Of a stretch of DNA of 60,000 nt, positions 22,765-33,400 are shown piece after piece. The notes below the pieces were generated by a model. That model did no database searches, was not told the origin of the DNA, and saw nothing but the letters and a program-made list of their open reading frames with translations. Origin of the DNA: Symsagittifera roscoffensis (lineage: Eukaryota; Xenacoelomorpha; Acoela; Convolutidae); assembly GCF_963678635.1 (NCBI RefSeq), contig NC_087067.1:52818233-52878232 (forward strand), written 5' to 3'. Positions within the stretch are counted from its first letter, which is position 1. Each line of letters starts with the position of its first letter. A program made the position numbers and the translations under genes.

Positions 22765-23620
22765 TGAGTTATGACTTTTGGCCTGTACTCATAGAGTAAA
22801 TTCAGATAAGGTACACCGTCTGCTCGTCACGCTATCTTTTTTTCGGCCGGATAGATTCGTGCATTTTCTTAGTCTAATACCAATCTTAGTCTTACTGTTA
22901 TATCTCCTAGTCTCAATAGATCTAGTGTATACTGGTTTCCGCGAGTTAGTTCTTGGAGTTTATACAGAAGGAGAACAACTGTAGTCTCAAATTTATTCAA
23001 AGTGTTCTAGTGCTGAAACTACAAGTAGTTTCAGCACTTACAAATAAGTGTCAAAGTTAGCGATGGAATATGATTGATTAGTTAGTAATATTTTAAAGTG
23101 CTAGTTTTCTCAAAAATATAATTGGATATAAATACTAGCTTAGAACTGGTTCCACTCATTCGGGGTTAAGAGAGCTTTTAGTTTTTTTTTGCTTATTGTA
23201 GTGAAGGACGGGTGATGTAGTTTCCTTTAGAAGTTTTGAGCAGTGACTTCTTGAAGAGGGGAGAGATGTAGTTGTTCGTGTAGATGAAAGAAGATTGTTT
23301 TGTTCGTGTTAGTCTTGAACGATTTTGTCAAGATTTCTGATTGATGCAATGATGTATCGTTTTCATTAAATTTAGAGCAAGACTACGCGCAGGGTGAAAT
23401 TTGACTTTTCCTTGTGAAGTGCCAAGTGACTAGGTATGCGAGATCAACTGGAGATGGCCATTGGTCTGGTTCAATGGGTTTCCTTTGCTGCGATGTTGAG
23501 TCCATACTTAAAATCCTTTGAGGTTAGTGACTTCGGCAAGAAACCAAATAGATTTGCCATTCCAGAGTTGGAAGGTAGTCGAGTTGTCATCTTCTTAGCT
23601 GCTCTAGAATAGATAAAACC
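22765..23620 (-). mobile_element. Old 3' end of a relative of the giant retroelement: LTR plus 3' non-coding relic
   Basis: LTR 22,765-23,154 (390 bp) begins TGGAACC on the minus strand and keeps the conserved CCGTCTGCTCGTCACGC and CGGCCGGATAG core. Upstream of it in element orientation, 23,155-23,620 matches the region before the 3' LTR of the young copies, including TCATTGAACCAGACC-like sequence near 23,470. It is much more diverged than the other copies, so it marks an older insertion or sister family. Similarity fades by about 23,620. Confidence 0.75.
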
Positions 23621-24250
23621 TAGTTTGAAAAGGTAAAAACAAGTTCGAACGTCAGAATGAACAACCTGTTCAATGCAAAGAGTCCAAACATTATTTATTA
23701 TAAACTTGGCAATGATTGAAAAATTACTTACGAATTAAACAGCAAACATACTTTGCTCTATAAAAAACCGCTTAAAAACAGCCCAGAATCAAGATTTCAA
23801 ATAAAACTAAAAAATGTATTGAAAACCCTTTTTGTAGTACACAAAACAACTTCACAGCTTCAATGTTTCCGATGTCATCTATCGCCAGTTGGTCAAAAGT
23901 ATTGCCGGTAAAATCAATTTTGTACTCTTTGAATTGAATAATCAATTAACCAGCCATTGTCAGACAGTGTCGTGCGAAATTCACAAAAGCAACGAAGCCT
24001 GCTCATTTGCAGTTCAGTTATTCCCGCTGGCTTCAGTGTCAATTAACTCGTTTTGTTTATCGAATTTTGTTGAGCTCTCAACTTTTGAAGAAATAACGGG
24101 GTTTTACATTGAAAAACTTTTTATGAAGGAATCATTTACAAACAAGATATAGGCAATTGGTAATCTCTCAGGCCCTCCAGAGTATTTTTGTCGTCACGGT
24201 TTCCATCAGCAGAATCAAAATCACCAGTTTTATTGCATCTCATAGGGTTC
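23621..24250. other. Intergenic stretch
   Basis: The 87-codon frame at 23,889 has no recognisable motif. Nothing else was seen. Confidence 0.3.
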
Positions 24251-24284
24251 CATGTTTCTATTTGACGCATTATTTTTAATTTTT

Positions 24285-24515
24285 TTTTTGAATTTTTTGG
24301 ACTGCAAGAAGACAAACTTTGTTATTGTTCTCGATTTATTAGCAGCATTTGATACCATGAATCACACGATTCTAATAGATATACTGGAAAACCTAATGGG
24401 TCTAGGAATCAAATACCGGAAATTAATAACTTCCTATCTGAGCAGAAAAAAGCAAAGATTTAAAATAAATGAGTCATTCTCTAAAATTTTGCCTTTGACA
24501 ACTGGATACGAGCAA
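24285..24515 (+). pseudogene. LINE (non-LTR) reverse-transcriptase fragment
   Basis: The frame reads NFVIVLDLLAAFDTMNH, then ILIDILENLMGLGI, LITSYLSRKKQRFKI and ILPLTTG. This is the order of reverse-transcriptase blocks in Jockey/CR1-like LINEs (the [VL]LDL.AAFDT.[ND]H block holds the first catalytic Asp). The frame loses similarity right after TTG, before the usual PQGS block, and no endonuclease or YADD block was found nearby. A dead fragment; clade not certain. Confidence 0.72.
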
Positions 24516-24657
24516 ATGGCCGCTCTCAGGTTTTCCGAAGAAAATGTGAAATACTACCCTGCAATATTTGACGACTTGACAGCAGTTTAAACAAAAAAAA
24601 ACCACTGACAGAAACTGATGACTCCACCGTCGAAGCCAAGATGACTGTGTAAAACAA

Positions 24658-24660
<3 letters not shown>

Positions 24661-24690
<30 letters not shown>
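24661..24690. repeat. (GAT)10 microsatellite
   Basis: Ten uninterrupted GAT units. Confidence 0.95.
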
Positions 24691-25851
24691 AACCAATCCA
24701 CTGCGTGGGCAGAATTCGTTTGAGCTTCGCTAAAAATTCTATTTCGTCAAGGCATCTGCTATGCTTTGTTGTATTTTTGTCTTTGGGACGGTAGAAAAAC
24801 ACAGCTGGTGCATACATTGACATTCATGTAACCTGAAACTCGCTATACAATCAAAGTTTGAGGCCCAGATCCTCATTCTTTCGAGATACAGGTGACTAGT
24901 ACGTTTGGTAGTTCTCAAAGCAGAATGAATTGGTCTACATTAAAGAACTGAAGTGGAAAAGCTTACTTGTTTTTGCTTAATTTGGTATAAGCGCTTGGGT
25001 GGGTGTTTTTGCTCTGCCTATCAAACATATATTCAAAAAAAATCTAGGCAAAACAAAAAAGTCTTAACTGTTTTATTACATTTGGATTTTATGGGTTTTG
25101 AGCCAAAGTTTGGCGAATATTTTTGAAGGCTTTTGATCGAACCGTTTCGGGCCAATTTTTTTAAAAAATTTTTGAGATTTTTATCCTGCCAAAAGATGCA
25201 ACCACGCATTCAATTGAGATCTGCCGAAATTTTTTTCTATTAAAATTTTTTTAAATAAGTAGAGGAAATTTATAAGTGGAGTTTTTGTTTTCTTTTGAGA
25301 TAAAAAAAATGGGATTGATTTTTTTTCGAGTTTTTTGTCTGGTACTAAGTTGGGCTGATATTGAACCCGATCTTATGAAACGATTCATTGTTTTTTTGGC
25401 TACCAGATTCAATTTAACTCCTATTTATAACTTTTTCCGCAAATAATCAGTCGATAGTAAATCAGCACGTAGAACAATTTTTTGTCTTCTTCTGGTTTCT
25501 CATCGAAAAAAAGATTGGTTCAAGAGCCGACCAATTCAGCTAGAATTAGCTGGAAATTTACTCCCAGAGTGATATAACCATTTCATTCAGTTTTATATTA
25601 GAGGCAGGGGAACCGCTTTTGCCTGCTTCACTGTGTATAATACGACACGGAACCTTTAATTTTTTTTGTTTACGAGGAAATTTTTCCAAATGTCAAAATA
25701 GACCTCAAATGCTTTAAACTTGTGTCTGCACTACGTATTGTACGCTAAATTACAATTCAGGACCTATAAAACATTACACCCCATCTTTTTCTTGTTGAAC
25801 AACTTTCACTCTGAGGCAGCGTCTCTTGATCGTCAAAAATTCACTCTTGAT

Positions 25852-26253
25852 TCAATCACTAGCAGGTTTTTTCATTGCTACGTTCTTAATATAGACACAA
25901 CTGGAGTATGATGATTCTGATGCATCGCAGTAAAAATGAGTCTCAAACCAATCCTCCACAACATGTCTTTGTAGGTCAAATTTCTCCAAAATATGATTTA
26001 CAGTCCTCCTTCTCAGAAAGATCTCCATCATATAATTGGAGTTTATTGTCCCAAATGATTTTTCGCAATCATGAATTAATGGTTGAATTATGAGTCTTAT
26101 CGTAAGTGTCGTTTGATTCAACCAGCCAAATGGGTCGAGGATCTTAGAGATGTCTGAGAGTAGAGAGCATTTCGCGAGATTCTCCTTTACTTTGGGGCTA
26201 CTTAAAAGACAAAGACATTGTTTTTTGGAAGCAAATGGGTTCCTAACGATTTA
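25852..26253 (-). pseudogene. BEL/Pao-type pol relic (RT C-terminus to RNase H)
   Basis: The minus-strand frame reads IVRNPFASKK, then LLSDISKILDPFGWLNQ and, further on, HFYCDASESSYSSCVYI. The ILDPFG-type block followed about 70 residues later by CDASE..Y is the arrangement between reverse transcriptase and RNase H in BEL/Pao elements. Stops bound the frame on both sides. Weaker resemblance with many stops continues upstream on the minus strand to about 28,190. Dead; the element's own LTRs were not located. Confidence 0.65.
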
Positions 26254-28338
26254 ACAGAATAGTCTTAGAACTCATGTTCATTCTTGAGCAGTTCACTGTG
26301 CAAGGGTCCATATGTTCGGTTGACCTGTCTACAGTTTTGCACAGAGAAAATTGTATCGTTGCTATCGTTTCTAGAAGTTAATCACCCTTAATCCGTTTCT
26401 TAGTAGAAGGTACCATTCTGCGCCAGCCAATTAATCATCAATAGTTAAGTATCGACTGAGAAATTCTTTGACACAAGAACGCTTTCCTGCTTATATGAGC
26501 GTCAATTTTTTTCAGCTTAGGTTGGATCGTCAAAGTTACTCTCAACAAATTTTTCTTCAACTGATTGATAACTTTGAAACTAAAAAGTAAGGCTAGCCCT
26601 CAGGTAACCAAAAAAATGCTGCCTTACAAACTGGTTTGCAAGTTTTTATTGACATTCTGCTGGCTGCACTTTGCAGATACCTTCTCGCATCTTTTTACTA
26701 GTGGTGAGCTTGTTTGCCCGTTCAAAACTGCACAGACGGTCATTTCTATCTGTTACGATCTATTTGGATCCTCAAGCGCATATTAAGACAATGTGGTGTT
26801 CGCCTACAGCCATTTTATCGCCTGGAAGGTCAGATGTGACTTTGGGCATTATGGTGAGTTCTGCTCACATTGTGTCTTCTCTAAGCTAACACAACGTTAT
26901 CAGCGGAAGAACTCTAGTCTCCAAAAGGGGGTTAATCAAACAGGTTTATTTGTTTAATTGACTCTTTCACGAGGCAACTGATGTAACCTTAAGAAATTTT
27001 CTTTCACGAAATTCATCCGCAGTCCATTATCTAAATCCCAAGTACTGTCGTTCTGTCATGTTCCGTGGCACTTAATTCAGTAAATATTTTGCCTATCCTC
27101 GTCGGAGAGTTGATTCCAGGTTTCCGTTTGTTTTTGTTCGGTTGATCCCGGCGCTGATTGCTGTACACATCGAGAAGGGAACGTTGCCGTTTCCCTACAG
27201 CTTACACTTTTATGCACTTGAACAGTTTGTTACCATGATGGCTTCATAAAGAAGGAACACAATCGCTTAGGTGTTACTTCGTTTTTTTTCCGTTTTATCT
27301 GCCTCTAAAACTCGTTACATGAATTGAGTGCAACCAGTCTCAATTGCTCCACAAAAGACACATTACTAGTCTGCAGTCATGGCCCATTAAGATAGTTTTC
27401 GATCGATTTTAAATTGGGCATCAATAGGTGAGTTTTTGAAAACCTGATAATGGTTTGCTGACTTCGCTGCTTCTAGAGTGCCTGCTCAATCAGCAATGAA
27501 ACAGTTCAGTTTGAGCAGTTTTGCGCCTGTGCTACTAGTTTCTGAAGCTGCCCTGGTTTTCTGTTTTCTGGTTTCAGTTTCAGCTCAGTTCTATGAGCGA
27601 AATTGGGTCAAAATCTTGGGTGTTGAATTTTTGCGAAAGCGCTCGAGACAGTTTCTCGGGCCGGCTAGAATCTTGGGCCAGCTCCGTAAAACAAGGCTGC
27701 ACTGAGAAATTTGCGCACGATGATTTTCTTTCTGTCGAACCACTCCATGAGGGTCCTCCTTGCAAGCTAGTATTTTACATCAGTTTTTGACTCATTCAGA
27801 AGTGAAGACATTAAGTGGTTCAACTTTTCATCTACCCGTAGATTTGGATTTCTGAACCCTGCAGCATCAAATTGGTCAATGCAGCTCGTCCACTTTGACT
27901 ACTTTCCACAGAGAGATTAATTTGTTCAGACCTCTAGTTGAAACCTATATTTGAAATATGGTGCTTCTCTGGAACTTCCTCTAAAAGAAACATGTGAATC
28001 ACCAAAAACTCTTCCATTTGGTGAACGAAATCCTGTAAAACTCTAAACTCGCGAACATATTCAAGTTCCATTTGCAAGCGTTCGTAGGGACAGCACACTC
28101 TATCAATCGATCCTTCTCGCTGATTGATCTGAGAGCTTTTTAATGATCGCGAGTGAGTTTTGTCTGCTAGAAAACTAGTCACTGGGTAGCTCGGTCAAAT
28201 TAAATTGTTCGATCCATATGCTTAAAAAATAGGAAACGCAGTTTTTGAGTAAACTAGCTTCACCTAGGTTCGGATTGACTAATCGGGTCGTCAAAGTTGT
28301 TCGCTCAAATTAGCTGATCAATTTTTCTGCATTTTCGC
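26254..28338. other. Probable decayed BEL/Pao sequence
   Basis: Minus-strand fragments such as RCNG.RRT and a short open stretch at 27,934-28,182 could be the upstream part of the BEL/Pao relic, but every frame is broken. The giant element inserted at its edge. Low certainty. Confidence 0.3.
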
Positions 28339-28342
28339 CTTG
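28339..28342. repeat. Target site duplication, left (CTTG)
   Basis: CTTG directly before the TG of the left LTR; the same four bases follow the right LTR. Confidence 0.8.
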
Positions 28343-28750
28343 TGGAACCTGATCTAAACTATATTTTATGATTGGATAAATTAAATGTTTTACCAATGTA
28401 AAGTATTTAATATTAACCAATCATGATCCATCTAACTAACAACCCACTTATTTGTAAGTGCTGAAGTTACTTGTAATTTCAGCACCAGAGAGATTTGAAT
28501 TTAACTTAGAAATTAGTTGGACTCTCCCGAGCACTTCAGCAGCCGCAATAAACCAGTATACCCTAGATCTATTGAGCCTAGCAGAGACTAGTTAAACAAC
28601 CTGAGACTAGATAGTATAAGAGTAAGATTAGGATCGGTATTAGACTAAGAAGTTGCACGAATCTATCCGGCCGAAAATAAGATAGCGTGACGAGCAGACG
28701 GTGTACCCTATCCGAAATTACTCTATGAGTTACACTTCGGTTCTAACTCA
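28343..28750 (+). repeat. 5' LTR of copy 1 (408 bp)
   Basis: Starts TGGAACC and ends TAACTCA, so TG..CA. Contains TATATTTTAT at 28,360 (possible TATA), ATTAACCAAT near 28,411, a 13 bp-stem hairpin at 28,458-28,485, and AATAAA at 28,547, the likely polyadenylation signal. A block at about 28,640-28,725 is nearly unchanged in every LTR copy of the window, even the oldest, suggesting promoter or 5' RNA function. Confidence 0.95.
28458..28485 (+). promoter_or_regulatory. Conserved hairpin in the LTR
   Basis: GTGCTGAAGTTAC, loop TT, GTAATTTCAGCAC: a 13-pair stem with one G.U. The pairing is kept in the other LTRs by A-U at the wobble position and, in the 22,765 LTR, by a T-A to C-G double change. 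It may be an RNA structure or a dimeric protein site. Confidence 0.65.
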
Positions 28751-28752
28751 TC

Positions 28753-28770
28753 TGGTGCGACCATAAGTCT
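28753..28770 (+). promoter_or_regulatory. Putative primer-binding site
   Basis: TGGTGCGACCATAAGTCT starts two bases after the LTR and begins TGG, the complement of a tRNA CCA end. The same sequence follows the LTR of the 5,275 fragment. I cannot name the tRNA. Confidence 0.6.
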
Positions 28771-28838
28771 CGAACAAGACCTTACTAGATTAGAATTAAC
28801 CAAAAATAGATTAGAAATTAGACAAAAACATTTACAAA

Positions 28839-29072
28839 ATGTTATACGACAATAATTTAATTGAAATGTCTCTCCGACTCAATAGATCAGAGCCAATATT
28901 CCGAACCATAATAGAACTACCCGGAATTGGAAGAAGACATCGAACCAAAGACGACATACGACAAAGTAGAAACTTGCCGTATAGTTATATGATAGTTCGG
29001 CAAAAGCCAGAACAAACTTTTATATTTCGAATACTACTTGCAATGAATTTAGATTTCCATTTGCAAACATAA
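28839..29072 (+). CDS. Leader small ORF (77 codons)
   Basis: The first ATG-started frame after the primer-binding site. It begins [19 protein letters not shown] and is basic in the middle (GIGRRHRTKDD). The first 27 codons are also open, without indels, in the diverged fragment at 5,275-5,442, with both silent and replacement changes. No family recognised. It may be a regulatory upstream ORF rather than a protein. Confidence 0.35.
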   Translation: MLYDNNLIEMSLRLNRSEPIFRTIIELPGIGRRHRTKDDIRQSRNLPYSYMIVRQKPEQTFIFRILLAMNLDFHLQT

Positions 29073-29402
29073 AACCTTGAAGTTAATCTTCAAAATCATT
29101 TCAGGCGCTAAACAAAATTAATATTATACAATAACGATTGATAAAAAGATCTAAGATCGTTTTCCTAAAACTCTGCAGTATTATACAAAACATGTTTGAA
29201 AAATATTTATTGGAAAATAAAAATAAAAATTAGTAGCATGACAATAAATGGTTAGTAATCATAAATCATCTTGTTGTTCCAGCTTCATCATCTAAAACAT
29301 AACAGCAATGATCAACTCACTAATATCATCAAAACACTAAATCTTTCCTTTACACACATTTAAAATTTTATTAAAACTTAAAGTCACTTAATCTTAAAAC
29401 CA

Positions 29403-29487
29403 GATCATCAAGGCTTATCCTTGGATCTTAAATCATTTTCTACTTAATTAAATTTCAAAATTGATCATCAAGGCTTATCCTTGGATC
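29403..29487 (+). promoter_or_regulatory. Duplicated leader hairpin (two 25-nt copies, 60 nt apart)
   Basis: Copies at 29,403-29,427 and 29,463-29,487 are identical. Each runs GATC, AT, CAAGG, loop CTTAT, CCTTG, GATC, so it can fold into a 9-pair stem with a two-base bulge. The place between the primer-binding site and gag is where retroviral packaging and dimerisation signals sit. Function is inferred only from position. Confidence 0.5.
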
Positions 29488-30003
29488 AAACAGAACAACT
29501 TTGTTCTCCCCCACCCACTTAATTAGTGTCTAACGACCTCAAACGTCGATTCACTACCCAACCCTTTCTAAAGACCCAAGACTAATAGAAATTTTTAAAC
29601 AAAACTAATCATTCAAATTAGGATAAACAGTGAAGAACTTCGGTTAATCATCCTTCACTTGACCCCCCCTCTTACCAGACCCAGGATAAATCTTAGACTT
29701 AGTAAGTTTAAAATAGTATCTAACGAACTACTCGCGTTCTAATTATACCTGAACCTTGTGGATCGATTTACTATTCTCCAACCCTTGAACACAATCACTA
29801 CCCCTAAGTAAGATTAAGTAAGTTAACACCTTAGCTTATACTAGTCACGAGAAAGTAAAAATCATTCTTCGGAATCGATATACTTTTCTCTCCAACCCTG
29901 AACAAATAGACCCAGGTTAAGCTAACCAAAAAATCGTAAGAACTAACAGTTTAGGAAAATAGAAATCATTTAACAACCTTTTGCATCCGTCATCCTAAAC
30001 CTT
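29488..30003 (+). other. Leader without ATG
   Basis: The leader from 29,311 to 30,003 has no ATG in any frame. It holds imperfect repeats (TCTAACGA.CT and CCAACCCTTG-like blocks) and three GTAAG-type donor-like sites near 29,702, 29,808 and 29,818. Confidence 0.5.
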
Positions 30004-30471
30004 ATGTCATTTAAAAACCTAGGAAATAAACAAACAATCATTTTACACAATTGTGAAATAGATAACAAAAAATACGACCTTGTAATCACACCTCATACAC
30101 AAACAGTTGGATACATTCGAACAAAACGACAAACACTAAAGAGAAAAATAATAACTAAACAAAGACAAATAACACGAAGAAGATTTTCAAAAAATCGAAA
30201 CGCATTTTCAGAATCAGAAACCAACAGTTTAGACGAACTTTACAAACTAAAAGAATCAATAGATAAAAATTACCCACTTCACGATCAATTATATTTTTCT
30301 GACTCAGAAACAACTTCAAATTCATCACAAAGAGGAAAAAGAAGAATAAAAAAACAGTACAAACACAAACCAGTACATTTATACAATTGGAATCAACCAA
30401 TTCGACACATTAATAATTACATATTAACAGTCATCGAACGAAAAAATGAGTTCAACGCACACCCCAGGTGA
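30004..30471 (+). CDS. ORF1, basic protein upstream of gag (155 codons)
   Basis: Starts at the first ATG for about 700 nt and overlaps the gag-pol start by 26 nt in another frame. It is Lys/Arg-rich: residues 40-65 include KRQTLKRKIITKQRQITRRR, and residues 110-122 form a second basic patch, with an acidic Ser-rich stretch between (SDSETTSNSS). Arg-rich patches of this sort bind RNA or act as nuclear import signals, but no family was recognised. Its ATG has weak context and no other ATG occurs in any frame before the gag ATG at 30,446, so ribosomes could reach gag by leaky scanning. An ORF ahead of gag is also known in plant Ogre elements; that is position only, not homology. Confidence 0.6.
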   Translation: MSFKNLGNKQTIILHNCEIDNKKYDLVITPHTQTVGYIRTKRQTLKRKIITKQRQITRRRFSKNRNAFSESETNSLDELYKLKESIDKNYPLHDQLYFSDSETTSNSSQRGKRRIKKQYKHKPVHLYNWNQPIRHINNYILTVIERKNEFNAHPR

Positions 30472-33400
30472 CGAAACTCCAGATGATGATGAAATCTTTC
30501 CTTTTATAGTAGACGCAGATACTGATAGAGGACAACATATATTTTGTCAAAATTTACTCGTAAATTTATTTGAACCCGGAATCAGTCCATGTAAAACAGA
30601 GTTCCCCGATGTAAAAATCAAAAGACAAATCATAGATCACTATCTAAAAGATATATGCAACATAACACAGCAGTATGGAATCTACTCTATAGAATTCACT
30701 TCCCCAAACCATAATAATAGAACATATACTATTCAAACAGACGATCTTGATTTAGAATTTTCAAAAGTTTTTTCAGAATATATAAAAAGCATCCAATACC
30801 ATAACTCACAAAGAGCAAACTCCATTTTCACCAATGAAGTTTTCGCAATAATATATAGTTATATTTCGATATTAGAAAATGAACTCCCACTAACAAATGT
30901 CTCACCGACAGAAACATCCAAACATTTGAAAGTACGACATGAAATCACACTACTCTCTAGTTATTTAAACATCATTAAAGAAAATTTCACGAAAGACGAC
31001 GTTTCACAACATACCAAACACGATTTACAAAAAATTTTGGCATGGTTCATAATAGATTATTTCACACACAATATTGATTTAATTGCACAAGCAAGAAAAA
31101 ATTTTAGACCCCAAAATTCGAACGATGATACCGCTATCACAGAACAATCAGATTATGTTTGGGACCCCGAATGGTCTCATCCCGCATTTATAAGCTTTCC
31201 ACAATCAATCTCAAGTCAAGCAATAGGTACAATATCTTACATAAGAGATTACGTAAGAGTAATACCATTAACAATCGATGCAACACCATTAAACTATAAT
31301 ACATTTTTACCCGATACACAAAATAATAGTTTAAACTCTACAGTCATACACAACGAAAACCTCAATGGAACTAGGAATCTTACTCAACAAGATATCCAGA
31401 CACCATCACACTTCATAAATGAAGAAATTGTACACACAACAACTACACAACAAAGTATTTCACCAATACGCCCAAATTTAACAACACCAAGAAATACAAA
31501 TCCTTCACAAACACAGGTAACCTTACAATCAACCGTTAAATCTTCGGTTGCCCCTAAATATTCACATATGGATTACCAAACATACAGACCCATGACAATA
31601 CCATCAAAAACACGCAAAACATTCACTAGAAACAACTTTGCAGACCATAATTATAATTATACACATCCATCAAAAACAAATTATCAACCACAAAGGAATT
31701 TTAATCAATATACAAAACCTCGAAACTGGGATAACCCAACGGCCCAATATAATTCCAAAAATTTTCAACCAAATCCTCCACAGGATCGCAGTGAAAATTA
31801 CCCATTTTTTCAACAAAACAAAAATAAAAAACAAACATCTTATCAAATGGATTATTTATCCTCAGATGATGATTTCTTACAACCAGATATATTTGCACAA
31901 AATACTCAAGAATATCGTAGACAAGGAATACAGAAAACACGTACAAATCATAGAAATTTTTCTCCACAACCGATAGATGCACAACATCAACAACCAATTC
32001 AACAACAAAATCCAATTAATACACAAACTTTTCAACCAATTCAACAACAAAATCCAATGACTGCACACTCGTATCAACCATCACAAATGCAAAATGAAAT
32101 ACCACTCCCATATTATCTTCAACAACATGAAATAACAAGAAACCAACTTTCAAATTTTTCTCAAATGCCAAATGCAGCAGAATCATTACAAATGACAATG
32201 AATCCATACCTTATGGGTGGATCATCGATAACATCAAATAAACCTTTAATGGTCTTCACAGGAACAGACCCTGAATACTCTGTAGAAGATTACTTAAATG
32301 CAGTAACAGCAAATTTGATTTTAAACATAGGACCTGAACCAATTAACACGCCACTACATCAAAATTGGATACATCGACGCACAGCGTTGATACAAACAAC
32401 CTTAGATGGCGCAGCCCAAAAATGGTTTTCAGTACTACCTCTAGAAATAAAATCAAACTGGAAAAGATTTACACAAGAATTTTCAAAAATGTTTGACTCC
32501 GAAAGAAACAAACAACAACAAAGAGTTTTATGTAATGAAATTCGTAGATTACCAAACGAAACCATCAAGCAAATAGCAGTACGAATCGAAACACTAGTTC
32601 GAAAAGCATATTCACTAAATACACATGACTATAAAAACACAAAGATGACAGAAATCTTAATGATGACCTTAACACCACAATTAAGGAAAATAGCAATAAA
32701 AAAGAGAGCATCCCATCCTTCTTCAATTCGAGAACCCGATTTAGATTTTCGAAAACTAGTAGACAAATTAGAACAAGCAGAAATCACGATGAAACTAGAA
32801 GAAACGGAAAATCTGAAATTACAATACGTTAACAAAATTGAAACGACTTCCACTAATATTAATAATATACAGGAATCAGAAACAGACCTCGTTGAAAAAA
32901 TCACTGAAATACTCAATATTTACGAAAAGAACCCGAACTTTAAAGGCAAACCATCTTTCAAAAAATGGTGTAATTATTGCCGCCGATACGGACATAGTAT
33001 TTCCGAATGTAGACAAAAACAGCAAGATAGTCAAAATAAACCTCAAAAATACAAAGAACCAAATAAATCATTCTATCAATACATGAAAAAAGATCAAAAT
33101 CTACCGAACAAAACAGTTCACAGCAACAACAGTTCAGGAAAACCACTCCCGAACAATACAAATTATACAAGAAATCAATCACCATATAACTCAAGTTATA
33201 GAGGAAGATCACCAGAACGAAGAAACACGTATAATCCATCACAAAATCACTACAATAGACCAAATAGTAGAAATAACTACTCCAGATCAAATTCAAATAC
33301 ACAACGATTTGTTTCTAGATCTAATTCCCAATCAAGAAATAACTACTATCCAAACAACCAATCACGAAATTCATCATACAATAGGAATAGAAACTACTCC

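Noticed and set aside
28753-28770. Naming the tRNA primer
   Set aside because: TGGTGCGACC does not match any tRNA 3' end I can recall with confidence.
30446-30480. CAG/GTGACG after the gag ATG as a leader-exon donor for ORF3
   Set aside because: The exon would end in phase 1, while the AG sites near the ORF3 start (39,725-39,737) are phase 0. No in-frame join was found.
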